This document shows, piece after piece, positions 1-12,336 of a stretch of DNA of 64,000 nt (within the stretch, counting starts at the first letter, position 1; each line of letters begins with the position of its first letter). The notes beneath the pieces are model-generated. The model worked only from the letters and a program-made list of their open reading frames with translations. It was not told the DNA's origin and made no database searches. The DNA is from Desulfamplus sp. (GTDB lineage Bacteria > Desulfobacterota > Desulfobacteria > Desulfobacterales > Desulfobacteraceae), in assembly GCA_015232555.1 (NCBI GenBank), contig JADFZJ010000013.1, forward strand, positions 1 through 64,000. Direction: 5' to 3'. The position numbers and the translations under genes are program-made.

Positions 1-117
1 GTATCGTGAGCTTGAGGCTGTTGCAGCATTTGGAAGTGATCTTGATGCTGCTACCCAGAGACAGTTGACCCGTGGTGAAAGACTTGTTGAAATTTTAAAA
101 CAGCCACAATTCCAGCC
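1..117 (+). repeat. Left arm of a 117-base inverted repeat within atpA
   Basis: Bases 1-117 match the reverse complement of 2200-2316 with a single mismatch (position 20 against 2297). The repeat may extend left of the window. Both arms code for the same part of the alpha subunit in opposite orientations. Confidence 0.95.
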
Positions 118-352
118 GCTTCCAATGGAAAAAGAGGTTCTTATTCTCTATGCAGGAACCAGAGGTTATCTTGATAAATATCCCAAAGCTGCTTTGACGA
201 AATATGAGAAAGGTCTCTATGCTTTTGTTGAGAACAAATTTTCTGATGTATTGACATCGCTTGCAGACAAAAAACAGATTACAACCGAGATTGAAGCCAG
301 AATGAAAACAGCCCTTGAAGCCTACGATGAAGAGTTCAAAGAAACAGTATAA
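2..352 (+). CDS. atpA: ATP synthase F1 subunit alpha, C-terminal fragment (enters from window edge)
   Basis: This is the C-terminal part of the alpha subunit of F1, the non-catalytic partner of beta in the ATP synthase head. The reading frame is already open at base 2 and stops at 352, giving about 116 residues that fit the alpha helical C-terminal domain (YREL near the start, then [10 protein letters not shown]). It is followed by atpG in the usual operon order. Bases 1-117 reappear inverted at 2200-2316 inside the second, minus-strand alpha gene. The two copies differ at position 20, which gives Val here where the other copy has Phe. The alpha family as I know it normally has Phe there, so this copy may carry an error or a variant. 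Confidence 0.9.
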   Translation, partial: YRELEAVAAFGSDLDAATQRQLTRGERLVEILKQPQFQPLPMEKEVLILYAGTRGYLDKYPKAALTKYEKGLYAFVENKFSDVLTSLADKKQITTEIEARMKTALEAYDEEFKETV

Positions 353-442
353 ATTGATTGCTGATTAAATTAAGTCAATATAATATTTAGGTAATGGATT
401 TTATAGTATTGTTATTAACTCAAAGGCTTTAAAGGTAGATTT

Positions 443-1345
443 ATGGCAACGTTAAAGGAAGTAAAAACAAAGATAAGCAGTGTAAAGAAGACCAAGCAGA
501 TCACCTCTGCCATGAAAATGGTTGCTACTTCCAGACTGCGCGGTGCCCAGGAGAGCATGGAGGCTTTTAAACCCTATGCATCCAAGTTCTCTGAAGTGCT
601 GGGAAGTATTGCCGGAAAAGCAGGGGAAGAGGCAAGCCCTCTTCTGGTTCCCAAGGAAGAAGTAAAAAAGGTGAGCGTTATCCTCTGCACATCAGACAGG
701 GGACTTTGCGGTGGTTTTAATGTTAACCTTATCGAAAAAGCTGATAAATTTATCAAGAACAACCTTGCTGGCAAGGAAGTGTCATTGACTTGCTTTGGGA
801 AAAAAGGCAGGGACTGGGCAAAAAAAGTCCCAATGACAATTGATGACCAGTATATCGGAGTTGTAGGCGGTAAATTTGATTTCAGCGTGGCATCAACTTC
901 AGGACAGAAACTGATCAATAGTTTTCTTGAAGGAGCTGTTGACGAGGTATATCTGGTATATTCACATTTCAAGAGCATGGCAAGACAGGAGCCTGTCATC
1001 AAGCAGCTTCTCCCCATTCCATCCCTTGACGAGATGGCAAAAAATGGTGCTGCGACCTCGGCAGGGAAAGATGCTGCGTATCTTGCGGAGCATATCTGTG
1101 AGCCATCATCAGATGTCCTGCTCGGAGAGATGCTTCCAAAGAATATTTTCATTCAGATATATGATGCACTGCTTCAGACCTCAACCAGTGAACATGGTGC
1201 AAGAATGAAGGCTATGGAAAATGCGACCAAGGCATGTCATGACATGATTGGCGAATTGCAGACCATTTTTAACAAGAGACGCCAGTCTGGCATTACATCA
1301 GATCTGATGGATATTGTGGGGGGTGCAGAGGCACTTAAAGGGTAA
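443..1345 (+). CDS. atpG: ATP synthase F1 subunit gamma
   Basis: Gamma is the central rotor shaft of F1. It couples proton flow through the membrane sector to catalysis in the alpha/beta head. The 300-residue length is normal. The N-terminal helix (TLKEVKTKISSVKKTKQIT, then AMKMVA) and the C-terminal helix with ARMKAMENAT and a KRRQ..IT stretch are the family hallmarks; together they form the coiled coil inside the head. It sits 90 bases after the alpha fragment and 81 bases before atpD, in the standard alpha-gamma-beta order. It looks intact, so the disturbance of the operon lies on either side of it. The identification is very secure. Confidence 0.97.
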   Translation: MATLKEVKTKISSVKKTKQITSAMKMVATSRLRGAQESMEAFKPYASKFSEVLGSIAGKAGEEASPLLVPKEEVKKVSVILCTSDRGLCGGFNVNLIEKADKFIKNNLAGKEVSLTCFGKKGRDWAKKVPMTIDDQYIGVVGGKFDFSVASTSGQKLINSFLEGAVDEVYLVYSHFKSMARQEPVIKQLLPIPSLDEMAKNGAATSAGKDAAYLAEHICEPSSDVLLGEMLPKNIFIQIYDALLQTSTSEHGARMKAMENATKACHDMIGELQTIFNKRRQSGITSDLMDIVGGAEALKG

Positions 1346-1405
1346 TATTGCCCTCAGCTAATATTGATCTTAAATGATAATATTTTGAATATACATAGAA
1401 TTTAA

Positions 1406-3478
<2,073 letters not shown>

Positions 3479-3479
<1 letters not shown>

Positions 3480-4030
3480 TAGACAATTTCACCTCTTTTT
3501 AATGATTCTCTCATATTGAACAGTTGAGTTCTTACGCTGCCATCCAGAACAAGGTCTCCAATCTTTGTAATAATGCCACCGATAAGAGCAGGGTTCTGCT
3601 CAACATCTAAAATAATATCCTTACCAGTTTTTTTAGCAAGTCCTTGTCTTATCTTTTCAGTAGCCTCTTCAGACAACTGCGTTGCAGAGACTAAAGTTGC
3701 ATGGACAACACCCTTTAACTCATCAGCAAGTTTTTTATAGAATTGACAGATTTCACGCAAAAATCCAATACGTCCTTTATCAAAAAGCAACATCATAAAG
3801 GACTTGATGATGCGGGAAGAGTCGGTCTTTTCAATAACAGCAGCAAGAACTTTTCTTCTGTCATTTTTATCAAACAGTGGGTTTGTTATTGCTTTTTCAA
3901 GTTCTACACTGCCATCAAAAAGATTAACAAAAGAATCAAGTTCATAAGTGTACTGTTCTGCCTGACCATCCTCTTTACCGATAAGCATCAACGCTTTGGC
4001 ATAACGCCTTGCAACAGCTAAATTTTTCAT
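3479..4030 (-). CDS. atpH: ATP synthase F1 subunit delta
   Basis: Delta (the OSCP-like subunit) ties the top of the F1 head to the peripheral b stalk. Its 183 residues match the family. The N-terminal helical domain begins with [10 protein letters not shown], and the C-terminal part has the typical [20 protein letters not shown] segment and ends near LKR. It overlaps atpF upstream by 4 bases and atpA downstream by 1 base, which suggests translational coupling along the operon. Nothing is unusual in the gene itself. Identification rests on these motifs and on its position between b and alpha. Confidence 0.96.
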
Positions 4031-4635
4031 GATGCCACCACCTTATCCAAGTATTCGTCAACTAATCGATCCTGATCATCAGAAGAAATTGAGGATTTTA
4101 CGAGCAATTCTGCTTGTATAAGGGCTTTTTCAGCAATTTCCCGCTGCAATTTGAATTTTGCGGACTTAAATTCCTGATCAATATTGCGTTTGGCACTCTC
4201 TTCAAGTTTTGTAGCCTGTAATTCAGCTTCAGCAAGAATTCTCTTTTTTGCCTCTTGACCCTGTCGAACATAGTCTTGCACAATCCTTTCAGATTCTTTG
4301 CCCAAATCTGCAATTTTGCTCTCATACTCAGCTAAAGACTTCTGTGCATCCGCCTTTTTCTGCTCAAGATCTGCAATCTGCAATTCAATACCCTTTACAC
4401 GGGATGAAAAAAACTGTGCAACAGGCTTCCTGGCAATATAAAAAAGAGCACCTGCCAGAACAAGAAAGTTCAGAACTTTATAAGTGTCCGTTGCCACCCA
4501 TCCTTTAGGGGCAGCTTCTTGTCCGCCGCCTGATGACGCTAAAGCAATACCTGCAAATACAAAGAATATAGCAGTAGCGGCCGGAAGAGTTATTTTGCAA
4601 AGGCTTTTAATCGTTCCTGCAATCTTCATCAGCAC
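4027..4635 (-). CDS. atpF: ATP synthase F0 subunit b, long form with signal-like N-terminus
   Basis: This is the peripheral stalk subunit of F0. The 202 residues are longer than the usual 155-165 because of an N-terminal hydrophobic, signal-like stretch (residues 15-33, ending IALASSGGG) ahead of the real membrane span (about 53-68, FLVLAGALFYIARKP). The rest is a charged coiled coil of about 120 residues that dimerises with b' and reaches delta. The extended N-terminus is, as I recall, common in deltaproteobacterial b subunits. It overlaps atpF' by 7 bases and atpH by 4 bases. Confidence 0.95.
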   Translation of the reverse strand: MLMKIAGTIKSLCKITLPAATAIFFVFAGIALASSGGGQEAAPKGWVATDTYKVLNFLVLAGALFYIARKPVAQFFSSRVKGIELQIADLEQKKADAQKSLAEYESKIADLGKESERIVQDYVRQGQEAKKRILAEAELQATKLEESAKRNIDQEFKSAKFKLQREIAEKALIQAELLVKSSISSDDQDRLVDEYLDKVVAS

Positions 4636-5054
4636 GCCCTCCCCAGTATTTTTTCACCAATTGCTTTGGCAAAAGCATCAACCTCTTTTTCCAGTGCAAG
4701 GCGAGCCTTTTCACTCTCTTCAGCTACCTGATTACGAATTGCCGCAAGGTTTGCCTGAGCCTTTTTGTTGATTCGTTCAAGTATTTCTTTTTCCTCCTGA
4801 GATGCCTGCTCCACAAAAGTCTCTTTTTGTTTGAGTCCTTCTGTTCTGGCAAGTTTAAGACCTTCCTTATAGGAATTGTCCTTATCAGACGCCTTTGATG
4901 AAAGGGATTGAATACCCTTGTCAAGGCTGTCTATCTTCTCTTTACGTTCAAGAAGAATTTTCCGGACGGGCTTAAAAAGAACCAGATTCAGGGCATAAAG
5001 GAGAAAAAGGAAATTGACGATCTGAATAAACAGCGACCCATCAACACTAACCAT
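4629..5054 (-). CDS. atpF': ATP synthase F0 subunit b'
   Basis: This is a second, divergent b-type stalk subunit. It has 141 residues, one membrane span at about residues 8-27 (IVNFLFLLYALNLVLFKPV) and then a Lys/Glu/Ala-rich coiled coil. Paired b and b' genes mark deltaproteobacteria, cyanobacteria and phototrophs, which form a heterodimeric stalk. It is the first gene of the minus-strand half-operon. No genes for subunits a or c are beside it, so the membrane ring is encoded elsewhere, also a common arrangement in this group. A purine-rich stretch precedes the ATG. Confidence 0.94.
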   Translation of the reverse strand: MVSVDGSLFIQIVNFLFLLYALNLVLFKPVRKILLERKEKIDSLDKGIQSLSSKASDKDNSYKEGLKLARTEGLKQKETFVEQASQEEKEILERINKKAQANLAAIRNQVAEESEKARLALEKEVDAFAKAIGEKILGRAC

Positions 5055-5336
5055 AGATTTCCCTCCGCCAGTTAATAATTAATATTATACTAACACACTA
5101 TTCACTATCCTACACCATTTTCATGGGTATGGATTAAATACAACAATAATTAGATATAAATCAATCAAATAGGAACAAATTGTTCTGCATTATCATCTTT
5201 TTAACCTATAAAGATGCAATTAGGTTAAACAAGCATAAATTCAAAAAAATTGAGTATCACCAAGATGCTTTTTTGTCAACATGCAAATCATATTCAGCCA
5301 TTTAAATTCAATCATCATTTAATACGAATATCAAAC
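5055..5336. promoter_or_regulatory. AT-rich spacer between rodA and atpF' with two small palindromes
   Basis: There are 282 bases without a gene. A perfect 9-base inverted repeat lies at 5200-5229 (TTTAACCTA and its complement), and a short palindrome, GAACAAATTGTTC, lies at about 5173-5185. No run of T follows the hairpin in either direction, so it is not a convincing terminator. The region should hold the promoter for the minus-strand atp genes, but I cannot identify one with confidence. Confidence 0.4.
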
Positions 5337-6458
5337 TCAGACCTTAACAAATCTGCGCATACTAATATTGAGCAATACTCCGATCCCAATCATATTGGTA
5401 ACAACAGAAGAGCCTCCATAACTTATAAGAGGAAGTGGAACCCCGACAACGGGCAGTAACCCCATTACCATACCAATGTTAATAAAAATTTGCCAAAAAA
5501 TCATAATAGTTATACCAAAGGCAAGAATTGAACCAAACATATCCCTACAGCAGTATGAAATGTTCAACCCCCATAAAAGAAGCATAAAGTATAAAAACAG
5601 AAGCACACAGCACCCGAGAAGTCCCCACTCTTCTGCCAAAACAGATAATATAAAATCAGTGTGGTGTTCAGGAAGAAAAGCCAGTGCATTCTGAGTGCCT
5701 TTCAAAAAACCTTTACCGGAAAGCATTCCAGAACCAATAGCAATCTTAGACTGAATAATATGATAACCTGCACCTAAAGGGTCTCTGTCAGGGTCAAGAA
5801 AAGTAAGAACTCTCTCCTTCTGATAGTCTTTTAAAGCAAAACCCCATGCAAGAGGAATTGCAGCAACTGCAATAACTGCACAGGAGAAAAATACACTTTT
5901 TTTCACTTTAACAAAAAGTGTTATTGAAGTTGCAATAAATAGAAGAAGCAGAGCTGTACCAAGATCAGGCTGAAGCACTATTAATAAAAATGGAAAAAAA
6001 AGAAGTAACGCTGGTTTAATAAGATATTTAAAAGGAAGTCCATATTCAGAAATAATCCCTGAATATACAGATGCAAGTACAAAAATCAGTGACAGCTTCA
6101 TCAGTTCAGATGGCTGCATAGTAAATGGACCCAATGCAAGCCACCTTCGTGAACCAGCCACATATTTACCGAAAATAAGAACCGCAATCAAAAGACCTAC
6201 GCAAATCAGATATGCAATAAAACTTCCTCTATCAAACAATTTATAAGGAATAAACAGGGACAAAAGGACAATCACAACACTTCCTGTAATCCAGATCATC
6301 TGCTTTTGAAAAAACAAATGCATTGCACCTCCAGGATCACCAGCATTAACAGCACTATAAAGCACGCCTAAGCCAACTATGCCAATCAGAAATGTGATGA
6401 TCGTTAATCCCCAGTCAAAATTTTCAAGAAGTCGTCTGTCAAACACAAAACCATCCAA
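5337..6458 (-). CDS. rodA: Rod shape-determining glycosyltransferase RodA
   Basis: RodA is the SEDS-family peptidoglycan glycosyltransferase of the elongasome and works with PBP2. The 373 residues contain about ten membrane spans and family motifs: RRWLALGPFTMQPSE near residue 105-118, the FLPEHHTDFI loop and, near the C-terminus, the GVPLPLISYGGSS motif. Length and topology are normal. It is the last gene of the mre-mrd operon, 66 bases after mrdA. In the cell it polymerises lipid II at the inner membrane, guided by MreB filaments. Confidence 0.97.
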   Translation of the reverse strand: MDGFVFDRRLLENFDWGLTIITFLIGIVGLGVLYSAVNAGDPGGAMHLFFQKQMIWITGSVVIVLLSLFIPYKLFDRGSFIAYLICVGLLIAVLIFGKYVAGSRRWLALGPFTMQPSELMKLSLIFVLASVYSGIISEYGLPFKYLIKPALLLFFPFLLIVLQPDLGTALLLLFIATSITLFVKVKKSVFFSCAVIAVAAIPLAWGFALKDYQKERVLTFLDPDRDPLGAGYHIIQSKIAIGSGMLSGKGFLKGTQNALAFLPEHHTDFILSVLAEEWGLLGCCVLLFLYFMLLLWGLNISYCCRDMFGSILAFGITIMIFWQIFINIGMVMGLLPVVGVPLPLISYGGSSVVTNMIGIGVLLNISMRRFVKV

Positions 6459-6524
6459 AAAAAATTAAATTAAATGATACTTAATAAATCATAATTCAAT
6501 CTTTGTTTTAATTATTACGCTATA

Positions 6525-8363
6525 TTATTTTTTAATACTTGGAAGCATTCCTTTTATCTCAAGCCACGCCCGTATAACTTCGCTCGCTACAGGTGCTGCG
6601 GCAGTTGAGCCATGTTCACCATGCTCAATAATTATAGCAACCGCAATAACGGGATTCTGAGCAGGGGCGTAACAGACAAACCAGGCATGATCCCTTAAAT
6701 GGCGGGCAAATTTACGCTTACTATCCCTGTCACTTTTTTTAAGAGTAAATACTTGAGCAGTACCAGTTTTACCTGCAATATCAATACCTTGAATACGAAT
6801 TTTCCTTGCTGTTCCACCTTCACTTTCAACCACATTTAGAAGCCCTTCCTTTACAAGTTCTAAAGTCTGGCTGCTGGCAGGAAGACCGCCTGATATTTCA
6901 GGCTTCAACTCTTTGTGAATATCTATAGCTTCATTATATTCCTGAATTGATTTTAAAATTCTGGGACGATAAATAGTTCCATTATTTCCAATTGCAGCAA
7001 GGAGTGCTGCCATTTGTAGCGGTGTGGTTAAATTAAATCCTTGACCAATAGCAACTGAAAGAGTCTCTCCTCCTTGCCATGGAGTACCAAAACGTTTTTT
7101 TTTCCATGCACCTGTTGGTATAAGTCCTGGACGTTCATTGGCAAGTTCAATGTTCGTAACTTTCCCAAGTCCGCAACCAATCGCATACTTCGCCAAAGTA
7201 TCTACACCAACAGCCTCTCCTGTTCGGTAAAAAAATACATCACACGATTTTTCAAGAGCCTTTACAATATTCACCCTGCCATGTCCACTTTTTTTCCAAC
7301 ATCTATATTCTCTATTACCATATTTATAATATCCGGGACAAAAATGGGTAGTGTGGATATCTACTACACCCTCTTCAAGAGCTGCAATTGCTGTAACAAT
7401 CTTATATGTGGATGCAGGAGGATATTCACCTTGAATAGCCTTGTTTGCTATCGGCTTATCAGGGTTTGAAATAAGAGATTTCCATTTGTCGTTTGATATA
7501 CCGCCAATAAAATCATTGAGATCAAATGAAGGTACGCTTACCATAGCCAGTACATCTCCATTAGATGGATCTATGGCAACTACTGCACCAGTTTTATCCT
7601 CCATTATAGACTCTATTGTTTGCTGAAGTTTAGAATCAATGGTCAGCAGAATATTTTTACCTGGAAGAGGATTTACTGTATTAATAACACGTACCAAGCT
7701 GCCACTGGCATCAACTTCTATCTGTCTGCCTCCCCGTTTACCGCGAAGAATATCCTCAAAAGATTTTTCTGCACCATATCTACCAATGGAATCGCCTGAT
7801 TTTACATCAGGATAAGTGTTGTTTTCAATTTCTTGTGAATTTATCTCCCCAAGATAACCAATCAGATGAGCAGCACTCTTTTTATAAATATATTTACGCA
7901 TAAGCTCAACATCTACCTTGACACCAGGAAGATCAAAAGCATGAGCCTCAACCACAGCAAGCTGATCTCTTGTAATATTTCTTTTCAAGAGCAACGGTTT
8001 ATAAATTGAAACTTTTTTTCCTGAATCAACACGTTCCATAAGTTCTTCAACAGGAATAGAGGTAAAATCCGCCAGCTTTTGAATAGTCTCATCAACTGGC
8101 TTTGCATCTTGAAGTACAATTTTCAAATCAAATGAGGGTATATTATCAGCTAACAGCGTGCCGTTTCTGTCATAAATAAGCCCCCTTGAAGCAGGGATGC
8201 TTTGAAGTCGAATACAATTATTTTCTGAAAGCCTGCGATACTCATCACCTTCAACTACTTGAAGATATACAAACCGAAGCAACAAAACAGAAAAAGAGGC
8301 TAAAATTATTACGGTTGAATTCATAAGTCTTTTTTTGAGCCATTCTCTATCTGGATTTTTCAT
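6525..8363 (-). CDS. mrdA: Penicillin-binding protein 2 (elongation transpeptidase)
   Basis: PBP2 crosslinks new peptidoglycan during side-wall growth. The 612 residues have one N-terminal membrane anchor (about 16-35), a dimerisation domain beginning near the SRGLIYDRNG motif (59-68) and a transpeptidase domain. All three catalytic motifs are present: STYK at 318-321 (nucleophile Ser318), SCD at 373-375 and KTG at 532-534. It overlaps mreD by 4 bases and precedes rodA, its glycosyltransferase partner. Nothing looks degraded. Confidence 0.97.
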   Translation of the reverse strand: MKNPDREWLKKRLMNSTVIILASFSVLLLRFVYLQVVEGDEYRRLSENNCIRLQSIPASRGLIYDRNGTLLADNIPSFDLKIVLQDAKPVDETIQKLADFTSIPVEELMERVDSGKKVSIYKPLLLKRNITRDQLAVVEAHAFDLPGVKVDVELMRKYIYKKSAAHLIGYLGEINSQEIENNTYPDVKSGDSIGRYGAEKSFEDILRGKRGGRQIEVDASGSLVRVINTVNPLPGKNILLTIDSKLQQTIESIMEDKTGAVVAIDPSNGDVLAMVSVPSFDLNDFIGGISNDKWKSLISNPDKPIANKAIQGEYPPASTYKIVTAIAALEEGVVDIHTTHFCPGYYKYGNREYRCWKKSGHGRVNIVKALEKSCDVFFYRTGEAVGVDTLAKYAIGCGLGKVTNIELANERPGLIPTGAWKKKRFGTPWQGGETLSVAIGQGFNLTTPLQMAALLAAIGNNGTIYRPRILKSIQEYNEAIDIHKELKPEISGGLPASSQTLELVKEGLLNVVESEGGTARKIRIQGIDIAGKTGTAQVFTLKKSDRDSKRKFARHLRDHAWFVCYAPAQNPVIAVAIIIEHGEHGSTAAAPVASEVIRAWLEIKGMLPSIKK

Positions 8364-8869
8364 ATAACACCTTTTGAATCCAATCTGTCACATATATTGT
8401 GTGCACCATAAAGAACTACACAACATGTCGGAATCAAAAAAAAAGCCCATATACTATGCTCTAAAGCAACAAGTAGCTCCTGGAATGAGAAAGCTTCTCT
8501 GCCGTAACGAATAAAAAATGAAAAAAAAAGAAAGCCATTCTCCATCATCACAGAGAAGGCACTTATAAATGGTAAAAAAATTATATTGCCCCTGTGTACA
8601 AATTTTTTAAGCACTTGTACCATTATAAATATCCATATATAGGCAATAGTGTAAAGCCCCAAAGGTGCACCTGAAAGGCTGTCCATACACCAGCCTATCA
8701 AGAATACTGCTAATATAAGTGCATAACTGGAGAACATCAGAGATAAAAAAAGAATAATAATAAGCAGCATGTCAAAGCTGTGAGAAAAAAATGACAAGGA
8801 AGGAAAGACAGATGTCTGTATAACAATAAGGCTTAGAGAGAGAATAAAGTAGAAAATGAATTTTATCAT
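8360..8869 (-). CDS. mreD: Rod shape-determining protein MreD
   Basis: MreD is a small integral membrane protein of the elongasome with no known enzymatic activity. The product is 169 residues, almost all hydrophobic, with about five membrane spans. Sequence in this family is poorly conserved, so the call rests on length, topology and its place between mreC and mrdA. It overlaps both neighbours by 4 bases, so the proteins are probably made by coupled translation. A central WCMDSLSGAPLGLYTI stretch resembles the family core. Confidence 0.9.
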   Translation of the reverse strand: MIKFIFYFILSLSLIVIQTSVFPSLSFFSHSFDMLLIIILFLSLMFSSYALILAVFLIGWCMDSLSGAPLGLYTIAYIWIFIMVQVLKKFVHRGNIIFLPFISAFSVMMENGFLFFSFFIRYGREAFSFQELLVALEHSIWAFFLIPTCCVVLYGAHNICDRLDSKGVI

Positions 8870-9810
8870 TCTTCCTCTTTTCTGTGCTGTTTTACCACAC
8901 CCTCTCTATGCACATTTTTAGAGGTTATATTCTCTGTTTTTAGTGATGTCTCCTTCTCCTCTTCCTCTATGAGATAAGATTCACCGTTTTGGGAAAAAAT
9001 CTCAGATGTGCCAGAAACAAGAACCTCTTCTAATTTATCAAAATCAACAAACGTCCTAATAAAAATCATCTGAAAAAGATCAGAATTTTCTTTTTTGATC
9101 TCTAGTACATCTCCAATACGCAATCCTTTTGGAAAAACCTGATCCAGACCAGATGATATTATAATATCTCCTTGAGCAATCTCATCTTTTCGTAAGACAT
9201 ATTTTAAAAGACAGTAATTTGTGTTATTGCCTTGAACAATACCTCTTGCCCTTGATCTTTGCACAAGGGCATCAACAGCACTATTGCGGTCAGTAATCAA
9301 AAGTACTCTGGAAAATTTTTCAGCTACATCTACAATCTGACCTACCACACCTTCTGCAACGAAAACAGGTAAACCCTTAATAATTCCATCGCTCCTCCCT
9401 TTGTTAATCATAAGAGTTTTAAACCAGGGGGAAGGGTCTCTTCCAATAACTTTTGCTGAGATAATAGGATTCTCAGAATCATTTTTGAAATCGATAAACC
9501 GCCTAAGCCTGATGTTTTCAAGTTCAATTTCACGGCATTGAGTCTGTGCAGCCATTGCAAGTGCAAGCTGCCTTTTTAACTCACTGTTTTCTTGACCTAC
9601 AGAAACAGTTGCAAAATAAATTCTCCATATATCAGTACACCAGGTAAATGAAGCTGAGACTACTGTTTGAAAAGGGGAAATGAGGGATATAGCAATCCGT
9701 TCCACAAAATTTTCAGACATAGCACCACGGCTACTGACCGTTAATATTGTAAAAGATGTTGCTATGAAAAGGACAATCCCTATAAGAAATGCCGTTTTTC
9801 TGGAGAACAT
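8866..9810 (-). CDS. mreC: Rod shape-determining protein MreC
   Basis: MreC is a periplasmic scaffold that activates the PBP2-RodA pair. The 314 residues have one N-terminal span (about 8-26), a coiled coil at about 75-110 and the beta-rich MreC domain with VIGRDPSPWFKTLMINKG and GLPVFVAEGVVGQI motifs. The C-terminal tail after about residue 275 is short, charged and low in complexity (EEEEKETSL, then KNVHREG), a non-conserved extension. It lies 4 bases after mreB and overlaps mreD by 4 bases. Confidence 0.95.
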   Translation of the reverse strand: MFSRKTAFLIGIVLFIATSFTILTVSSRGAMSENFVERIAISLISPFQTVVSASFTWCTDIWRIYFATVSVGQENSELKRQLALAMAAQTQCREIELENIRLRRFIDFKNDSENPIISAKVIGRDPSPWFKTLMINKGRSDGIIKGLPVFVAEGVVGQIVDVAEKFSRVLLITDRNSAVDALVQRSRARGIVQGNNTNYCLLKYVLRKDEIAQGDIIISSGLDQVFPKGLRIGDVLEIKKENSDLFQMIFIRTFVDFDKLEEVLVSGTSEIFSQNGESYLIEEEEKETSLKTENITSKNVHREGVVKQHRKEEE

Positions 9811-9814
9811 TGAA

Positions 9815-11107
<1,293 letters not shown>

Positions 11108-12319
11108 TCATCTAAAAAGAGTTTGAATAATCAGATCATGGATATTTGGGCGAAACTCTTTGATTTTCTGATTGTTTCTGGTTGGATGTACCCTGTTGGA
11201 CAGTAGCACTACGATAATAGATTTGAGAGGATCAAGCCAAAATGACGTACCAGTAAAACCAAGATGCCCGATACTTTCTGATGAAAAATATCTGCCAGAG
11301 GAAGAGTCTGACAATGAAGGAGTATCAAATCCTGCAACCATATCAAATATATCATAACTGCCATTCTGCTCTCCTATGCTCATCTTCTTTACCAAAAAAC
11401 TTCTTAAAACATCTCTATTGACAATATAACTCTCTTGTCCATTTATCAGCCTCATGATCTCAACAAGAACTTTCCAGACACCCAAAGAAGTTCCAAAAAG
11501 TCCAGCATGTCCCTCAACTCCCCCAACTGACCATGCATTGTCATCATGCACCTCTGCCCGAAGTATCTTTTTTCTCCATGGGCACATTTCAGTTGGGACA
11601 AACAGTATGTCTTTTTTAAAATCTATCTTATCTAAATGGTTTTGGTTTGAAAAATTTTTATCCACTACATCTTTATTGTTACCAATTGGCATGAAAAAGA
11701 GTTCTTTCACTCCAAGTGGCTGATATATCTCTTTATATGCGAAGCTATCAAGACGGCATCCTGCTACCTTTTCAATAATCCATGCAAGAAGAATGTAGCC
11801 AAGATCGCTATAAATTTGCTTTTGACCATGCTCTGCAACAAGAGGTTCATTTAAAATAAGCTGCCTCATAAAATCACGCCGTTCTTCATCAGGCTTAAGA
11901 ATAACCTGCTCATAAAAAGGTCTATGAGCAGGAAGTCCTGATGTGTGCCTTAATAAATGATCTATGGTTATATCAGCCTTATCAATTATATTACCGATAT
12001 ACTTAGAGCACAAAGTTTCGTTAGATCTAAATACATCGGTAAATACTTGGAAAAGTTTATTATCAAGATTAAGTGATCTCTTTTCTACCAATTTCATTAA
12101 ACAAAGTGCTGTAGCAAGAGGTTTGGTAAGAGATGCAAGATCAAAAACAGAGTTTTTCTGCATCAGCTGCCCTGACTCAATATCTGCAAATCCAAAAGCC
12201 TCGTGAAACAAAATTTCATCTCTGTAGGAGACCAGCAGAACTGCACCTGGAAAGACTTTGCTGTTGACAGCACTCTGCATCATCCGAGCAACTTTATTCA
12301 TATCTCTATTTAACAGCAT
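11108..12319 (-). CDS. Serine hydrolase of the class C beta-lactamase fold
   Basis: The 403-residue product has the motifs of the class C beta-lactamase/DD-peptidase superfamily: SLTK at 63-66 (nucleophile Ser63) in ASLTKPLAT, YSD at about 170-172 in the YxN position, and an HLGFTGT stretch near the C-terminus replacing KTG. A HTSGLP segment at about 125-130 is also typical. There is no signal peptide or lipobox, so it may act in the cytoplasm. Substrate cannot be told from sequence; esterase or muropeptide amidase/peptidase roles are possible. The next gene upstream in the same direction is an LD-carboxypeptidase, and the pair suggests peptidoglycan recycling. Confidence 0.85.
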   Translation of the reverse strand: MLLNRDMNKVARMMQSAVNSKVFPGAVLLVSYRDEILFHEAFGFADIESGQLMQKNSVFDLASLTKPLATALCLMKLVEKRSLNLDNKLFQVFTDVFRSNETLCSKYIGNIIDKADITIDHLLRHTSGLPAHRPFYEQVILKPDEERRDFMRQLILNEPLVAEHGQKQIYSDLGYILLAWIIEKVAGCRLDSFAYKEIYQPLGVKELFFMPIGNNKDVVDKNFSNQNHLDKIDFKKDILFVPTEMCPWRKKILRAEVHDDNAWSVGGVEGHAGLFGTSLGVWKVLVEIMRLINGQESYIVNRDVLRSFLVKKMSIGEQNGSYDIFDMVAGFDTPSLSDSSSGRYFSSESIGHLGFTGTSFWLDPLKSIIVVLLSNRVHPTRNNQKIKEFRPNIHDLIIQTLFR

Positions 12320-12336
12320 ATTTTATCTTCTATTCA

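Noticed and set aside
574-1152. Long minus-strand frame opposite atpG
   Set aside because: atpG is plainly genuine and full length; the antisense frame has no family features.
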